Part shown: positions 15,299 to 18,128 of the stretch, piece after piece
Layout of the letters: each line of letters starts with the position of its first letter
Position numbering within the stretch: the first letter of the stretch is position 1
Source: JBLKSS01 sp047607725
GTDB taxonomy: Bacteria; Pseudomonadota; Gammaproteobacteria; Enterobacterales; Enterobacteriaceae
Length of the DNA: 18,128 bases
NCBI RefSeq assembly: GCF_047607725.1
Contig: NZ_JBLKSS010000047.1
Location: 1-18,128 of the forward strand
Reading direction: 5' to 3'
The notes under the pieces: generated by a model
The model's input: the letters and a program-made list of their open reading frames with translations, nothing else
Database searches by the model: none
What the model was told of the DNA's origin: nothing
Program-made: the position numbers and the translations under genes

Positions 15299-16336
15299 GT
15301 GACCGACAAAACCTCTCTCAGTTACAAAAACGCAGGTGTGGATATCGATGCCGGCAGCACATTGGTAGACCGCATCAAAGGTGTTGTGAAACAGACCAAA
15401 CGCCCGGAAGTCATGGGCGGGCTGGGCGGCTTCGGTGCACTGTGTGCGCTGCCGCAGAAATACCGCGAGCCGATTCTGGTTTCAGGCACCGATGGCGTCG
15501 GGACCAAACTGCGTCTGGCCATGGATTTAAAACGCCACGATACCATCGGCATCGATTTGGTGGCAATGTGCGTTAACGACCTGGTGGTTCAGGGGGCCGA
15601 GCCCCTGTTTTTCCTCGATTATTATGCCACCGGTAAGCTGGACGTCGATACCGCGGCCGCGGTGATAACCGGTATTGCCGAGGGTTGCCGGCAGTCCGGC
15701 TGTGCGCTGGTCGGCGGCGAAACGGCGGAAATGCCGGGCATGTATCACAGTGAGGATTATGACGTCGCCGGCTTTTGCGTCGGCGTCGTGGAAAAAGCGG
15801 ACATTATCGACGGCAGCAAAGTCCAGGCCGGCGATACGCTGCTGGCGCTGGCCTCAAGCGGCCCCCATTCCAACGGTTACTCGCTGGTGCGCAAAATTTT
15901 GTCCTTCAGCCAGACCGACCCCGAACAGACGCGGGTAGAGGGCAAATCGCTGGCGGATCATCTGCTGGCGCCGACGCGCATTTACGTTAAAGCGCTGCTT
16001 TCCCTTATCGAGCAGACCGAGGTACATGCGATCGCACATTTGACCGGCGGCGGCTTCTGGGAGAATATCCCGCGCGTTCTGCCGGCCGTTACCCAGGTGG
16101 TGATCGATGAAAACAGCTGGCAGTGGCCGGCGGTATTCCGCTGGCTGCAGCAGGCCGGCAACGTCAGCCACCATGAAATGTACCGTACCTTTAACTGCGG
16201 CGTCGGCATGGTTATCGCCGTCCCCGCAGCCAGCGCCAGTCAGGCGCTCGGCATACTCGCCGGTCTGGGTGAAACCGCCTGGGTGCTCGGCGAAATTCAG
16301 CCCGCCGCCGGCGAGCATCAGGTGATTATCCGCTGA
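15299..16336 (+). CDS. purM: Phosphoribosylformylglycinamidine cyclo-ligase (AIR synthetase)
   Basis: Closes the imidazole ring: FGAM plus ATP to AIR. The start is GTG 15299 (MTDKTSLSYKNAGVDIDAG) with GGAG eight bases upstream, giving 345 residues as in E. coli; the open frame upstream to 15209 contains the PurR box and is not coding. Conserved blocks: 'RPEVMGGLGGFGALCALP', 'SGTDGVGTKLRLAMDL', 'GIDLVAMCVNDLVVQGAEPLFFLDY', 'LVGGETAEMPGMY', 'SSGPHSNGYSLVRKIL', 'HLTGGGFWENIPRVLP' and 'TFNCGVGM'. Its stop overlaps the purN start (TGATG), the usual coupled purMN operon. Intact and probably PurR-regulated, while its partner purN is broken. Confidence 0.97.
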   Translation: MTDKTSLSYKNAGVDIDAGSTLVDRIKGVVKQTKRPEVMGGLGGFGALCALPQKYREPILVSGTDGVGTKLRLAMDLKRHDTIGIDLVAMCVNDLVVQGAEPLFFLDYYATGKLDVDTAAAVITGIAEGCRQSGCALVGGETAEMPGMYHSEDYDVAGFCVGVVEKADIIDGSKVQAGDTLLALASSGPHSNGYSLVRKILSFSQTDPEQTRVEGKSLADHLLAPTRIYVKALLSLIEQTEVHAIAHLTGGGFWENIPRVLPAVTQVVIDENSWQWPAVFRWLQQAGNVSHHEMYRTFNCGVGMVIAVPAASASQALGILAGLGETAWVLGEIQPAAGEHQVIIR

Positions 16337-16855
16337 TGAAACGCCTGGTTGTGCTGATCTCGGGTGAAGGCAGTAACCTCCAGGCGCTTATCGAGGCCTG
16401 CCAGCAGGGCAAAATCGCGGCGCGCATCGCCGCGGGTATCGAGGCGAAGTCGCTCAACCCGGCGGATTTCGTCGACCGTGAAGCGTTTGATTTGGCGCTC
16501 AGCGCCCTTATCGACCGCTACCGGCCGGATGCTCAACGTGCATCCCTCTTTGCTGCCGCGCTATCCCGGATTACATACCCATCGCCAGGCGCTGGCCAAC
16601 GGCGATGCCGAGCACGGCACTTCCGTGCATTTCTTCACCGACGAACTGGATGGCAGCCCGGTGGTTCTACAGGCGCGGGTACCGGTTTTTGCCGGAGACG
16701 ATGAACAGATACTGACACAACGGGTGAAAACGCAGGAACATGCCATCTATCCATTGGTTGTTGGCTGGCTGCTGACGGGCCGGCTAACGCTGCGTGATAA
16801 CGTTGCCTGGCTGGATGGCGCGCCCCTGCCGGCCGCCGGTTACACCGCGGATTAA
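16336..16855 (+). pseudogene. purN: Glycinamide ribonucleotide formyltransferase PurN, two internal deletions
   Basis: PurN would transfer a formyl group from 10-formyl-THF to GAR. The start (MKRLVVLISGEGSNLQALIEACQQGKI) and the C-terminal half ('MLNVHPSLLPRYPGLHTHRQAL' with the catalytic Asn and His, 'HFFTDELDGSPVVLQARVPVF' with the catalytic Asp, and the end 'AWLDGAPLPAAGY') are clear. Two pieces are missing against E. coli. About 17 residues ('VFSNKADA...' region) are lost in frame after 'KIAARIAA'. About 21 residues ('VVVLAGFMRI...' region) are lost after 'DRYRPD', out of frame, at 16521-16532. The second junction carries CCGGCCGGATG, where both flanks could pair, suggesting deletion between short repeats. 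The first frame stops at 16704. These lesions are too large for sequencing error, so the gene is dead; formyl-GAR would have to come from PurT, if present. Confidence 0.93.
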
Positions 16856-17345
16856 ACACTGGCCGGTTGGCGCAAACTGACGATCAAGGCGTTACTCCCC
16901 AGTGCCGCCTATGCTTTTACAACTCGGATTAACGATGAGGATTGAGAGGGGGTGCAGCGCCTCCTACTGACGGGAGAAGATGAAAACACCCTCCTCCTCT
17001 GACGCTCTCCGTCATCGTCGTGGGCTAGACGGGCGCGTTGTGAAAATAGGGTTCCTTAGAAATGAGGAGCAGGAGCTATAGTGGCGTCAGACCCTGTTTT
17101 GCCTGCGTTGAGAAAGCGATCAAACGCTGGATTCGCTGCCAAGTGCCATGCGCTGATGCGTCATTGCGAAGGGTGTCCGTTGTAAGAGATGCAATCTCGG
17201 CGTCGCTGAAAAAAGTCGATTTGGCGATGAAAGAGCATGCGTGGCACAACGTCGGTTGTCTCGGTCGAACCCGAAAACGACCTTCACTGGCAGCATCAAA
17301 ACGTCAGCATCACTGTATTGCCCTCAGTTCGTTGCGCCGCGACCG
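16856..17345. other. 490-bp interval without a recognisable gene
   Basis: Between purN and the pstB remnant, where E. coli carries ppk. Short open frames exist (for example 17062-17349 +), but none shows a known motif, a ribosome binding site or plausible composition. An imperfect inverted repeat TGACGGGAGA (16968-16977) / TCTCCGTCA (17006-17014) is visible. I see no remnant of ppk or phoU. It is probably decayed coding DNA beyond recognition. Confidence 0.5.
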
Positions 17346-17771
17346 CTAACGCAGCCGGCCGGTGATGTATTCCTCGGTTTTGCGCTGCGTCGGCGCGGTA
17401 AACAGCCGGTCGGTGGCGGCATACTCCACCAGCGTTCCCTGATGGAAAAAGGCGGTGTCATCGGAAACGCGCACCGCCAGTTGCATGTTATGCGTCACCA
17501 GCACCAGGGTGAAATGCGCCTTCAGCGATATCATGAGCTCTTCAATGGTCAGCGTGGAGATAGGATCCAGCGCCGACGTCGGCTCATCCAGCAACAATAC
17601 TTCCGGCTCAATGGCTATCGCGCGGGCGATCATCAGCCACTGCTGTTGGCCGGCGGACAACTTGAATGCGTTTTCCCGCAGACGGTCTTTGACCTCATGC
17701 CACAGCGCCGCCGCTTCATCCAACAGCCTGCGATCGCCGATGCCCAACAGCCGCAGGCCGTAGACGACGTT
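17346..17771 (-). pseudogene. pstB: Phosphate ABC transporter ATPase PstB, 5' end cut off by IS
   Basis: The C-terminal 60% of the ATPase that drives phosphate uptake through PstCA. From the cut the frame reads 'NVVYGLRLLGIGDRRLLDEAAALWHEVKDRL', then the ABC signature region 'KLSAGQQQWLMIARAIAIEPE', Walker B with D-loop 'VLLLDEPTSALDPIS', the H-loop 'LVLVTHNMQ', and the family end 'TEEYITGRLR' before TAG 17346. Walker A and the start are missing: PstB similarity ends at 17771, where an IS21-type end begins. Oddities: the signature LSGGQ is LSAGQ and the following Arg is Trp, perhaps substitutions after inactivation. No pstA or phoU is seen in the window. It resembles a second, PstB2-type copy, but that is uncertain. 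Confidence 0.88.
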
Positions 17772-17777
17772 TGCAGA

Positions 17778-17868
17778 TTCCGACGTATCCGATCATCTGT
17801 TCCGGCGACATCCGATCAGTTATTCCGATATTTTCCGATCACCCATTCCAGTGATATTCGATCACGTG
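17778..17868. repeat. Four tandem 22-23 bp repeats at the IS21 end
   Basis: Units start at 17778, 17800, 17823 and 17846, each TTCC followed by about seven variable bases and then (T/A)(C/T)CGATCA; a further TTCG stands at 17869. IS21-family elements carry multiple terminal repeats bound by the IstA transposase, which is the likely role. Four nearly adjacent copies are clear by eye. Confidence 0.8.
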
Positions 17869-17891
17869 TTCGCTCATCTTCTGACTCAGTT

Positions 17892-18128
17892 TTAGTCTAT
17901 TTTTCCTGTTCTAGCTACTCCTTGCTCTTTGCGTAGTGATTCGCCTTTAAGTTCCAGTCGATAGCTGGGGTGTAAGCCGATCGAGTAGCGCGTCAGCTGT
18001 CGTGGGGTTTTCTATCAGTCCATACCATTTTTTTACCGGCAGTTGACTGATCAGGATGCTGCTGCTTTTGTCGTAACGATCTTCCATCACCTCCAACAGC
18101 ATCGTTGCCTGCATCGGACTCATTGATT
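17892..18128 (-). pseudogene. istB: IS21 helper ATPase IstB, C-terminal part with frameshift
   Basis: From the window edge leftward the frame reads 'MSPMQATMLLEVMEDRYDKSSSILISQLPVKKWYGLIENPTTADALLDRL', the conserved C-terminal part of IstB AAA+ proteins, which assist the IstA transposase. Near 17975 the frame breaks: it would end at TAA 17947 as 'TPQLSTGT', whereas another frame gives the expected 'HPSYRLELKGESLRKE' and ends at TAA 17892. This copy is therefore probably inactive unless the change is a sequencing error. The N-terminal Walker motifs lie outside the window. Confidence 0.85.

Larger units (their letters stand above)
17772..18128. mobile_element. End of an IS21-family insertion sequence, inserted in pstB
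   Basis: The element begins at TGCAGATTCC (17772), with the TG...CA type terminus of IS21 elements, exactly where pstB similarity stops. Inside come tandem 23-bp repeats and the 3' end of istB, read toward the terminus, as in IS21 elements. The rest, including istA and the far end, lies beyond the window. Confidence 0.8.

Noticed and set aside
17062..17349. 95-codon open frame between purN and pstB
   Set aside because: No recognisable motif, ribosome binding site or coding-like composition; not supported as a gene.
17778..17868. Tandem 23-bp repeats considered as a CRISPR array
   Set aside because: Repeats are adjacent without spacers, degenerate, and sit at an IS21 terminus.
17241..17936. 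231-codon open frame on the + strand
   Set aside because: Antisense to pstB and running through the IS terminal repeats; no coherent protein.

Overview
The window looks like the chromosome of a Sodalis-like insect endosymbiont, an enterobacterium in the middle of genome decay. I infer this from the core gene order, which is the conserved enteric one (tmcA-ypfJ-purC-bamC-dapA | gcvR-bcp-bepA | hda-uraA-upp | purM-purN). The proteins match my memory of their Escherichia coli counterparts closely, yet many genes are broken or missing beside mobile-DNA remnants. The genus is inference; the enteric assignment is firm. All comparisons with E. coli proteins are from memory, not from a search.

Layout. 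(1) 1-3360: a fragment of an invasin/intimin-type adhesin (one Big-1 domain) stops abruptly at about 261. It is followed by the left part of a Mu-like transposable phage: a small leftward gene, a leftward repressor, an operator-like AT-rich spacer, a rightward ner gene, and a MuA-type DDE transposase broken by two frameshifts. (2) About 3275-4210: a block of bases interspersed with N that cannot be read. It hides the join between the phage remnant and the chromosome. (3) 4210-9217, leftward: a strongly eroded tmcA, an intact UPF0756 membrane protein gene, ypfJ with two frameshifts, intact purC, bamC with one frameshift, and intact dapA. (4) 9363-11975, rightward: gcvR (one frameshift), bcp, bepA. 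(5) 11976-12357: no gene; it holds a degenerate repeat where enteric genomes usually carry arsC/yfgD. (6) 12358-15067, leftward: hda (CTG start), uraA and upp, all intact. (7) 15068-16855, rightward: a PurR box, intact purM, and purN ruined by two deletions. (8) 16856-17345: no recognisable gene. (9) 17346-18128: the 3' part of pstB, cut by an IS21-family element whose end, terminal repeats and frameshifted istB tail reach the window edge.

Functions. The intact genes cover purine synthesis (PurC, PurM), uracil uptake and salvage (UraA, Upp), lysine/diaminopimelate synthesis (DapA), outer-membrane quality control (BepA), control of replication initiation (Hda) and a peroxiredoxin (Bcp). Bcp has lost its resolving cysteine. 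The losses fall on partly redundant or accessory functions: PurN (backed up by PurT in many enterics), TmcA, YpfJ, BamC, GcvR and PstB.

Caution. The 1-nt frameshifts in the transposase (first one), bamC and gcvR, and probably both in ypfJ, lie in or beside short homopolymer runs, and the sequence carries Ns. Some may be sequencing errors. The deletions in tmcA and purN and the IS in pstB cannot be explained that way. I found no CRISPR array and recognised no rRNA or tRNA gene.
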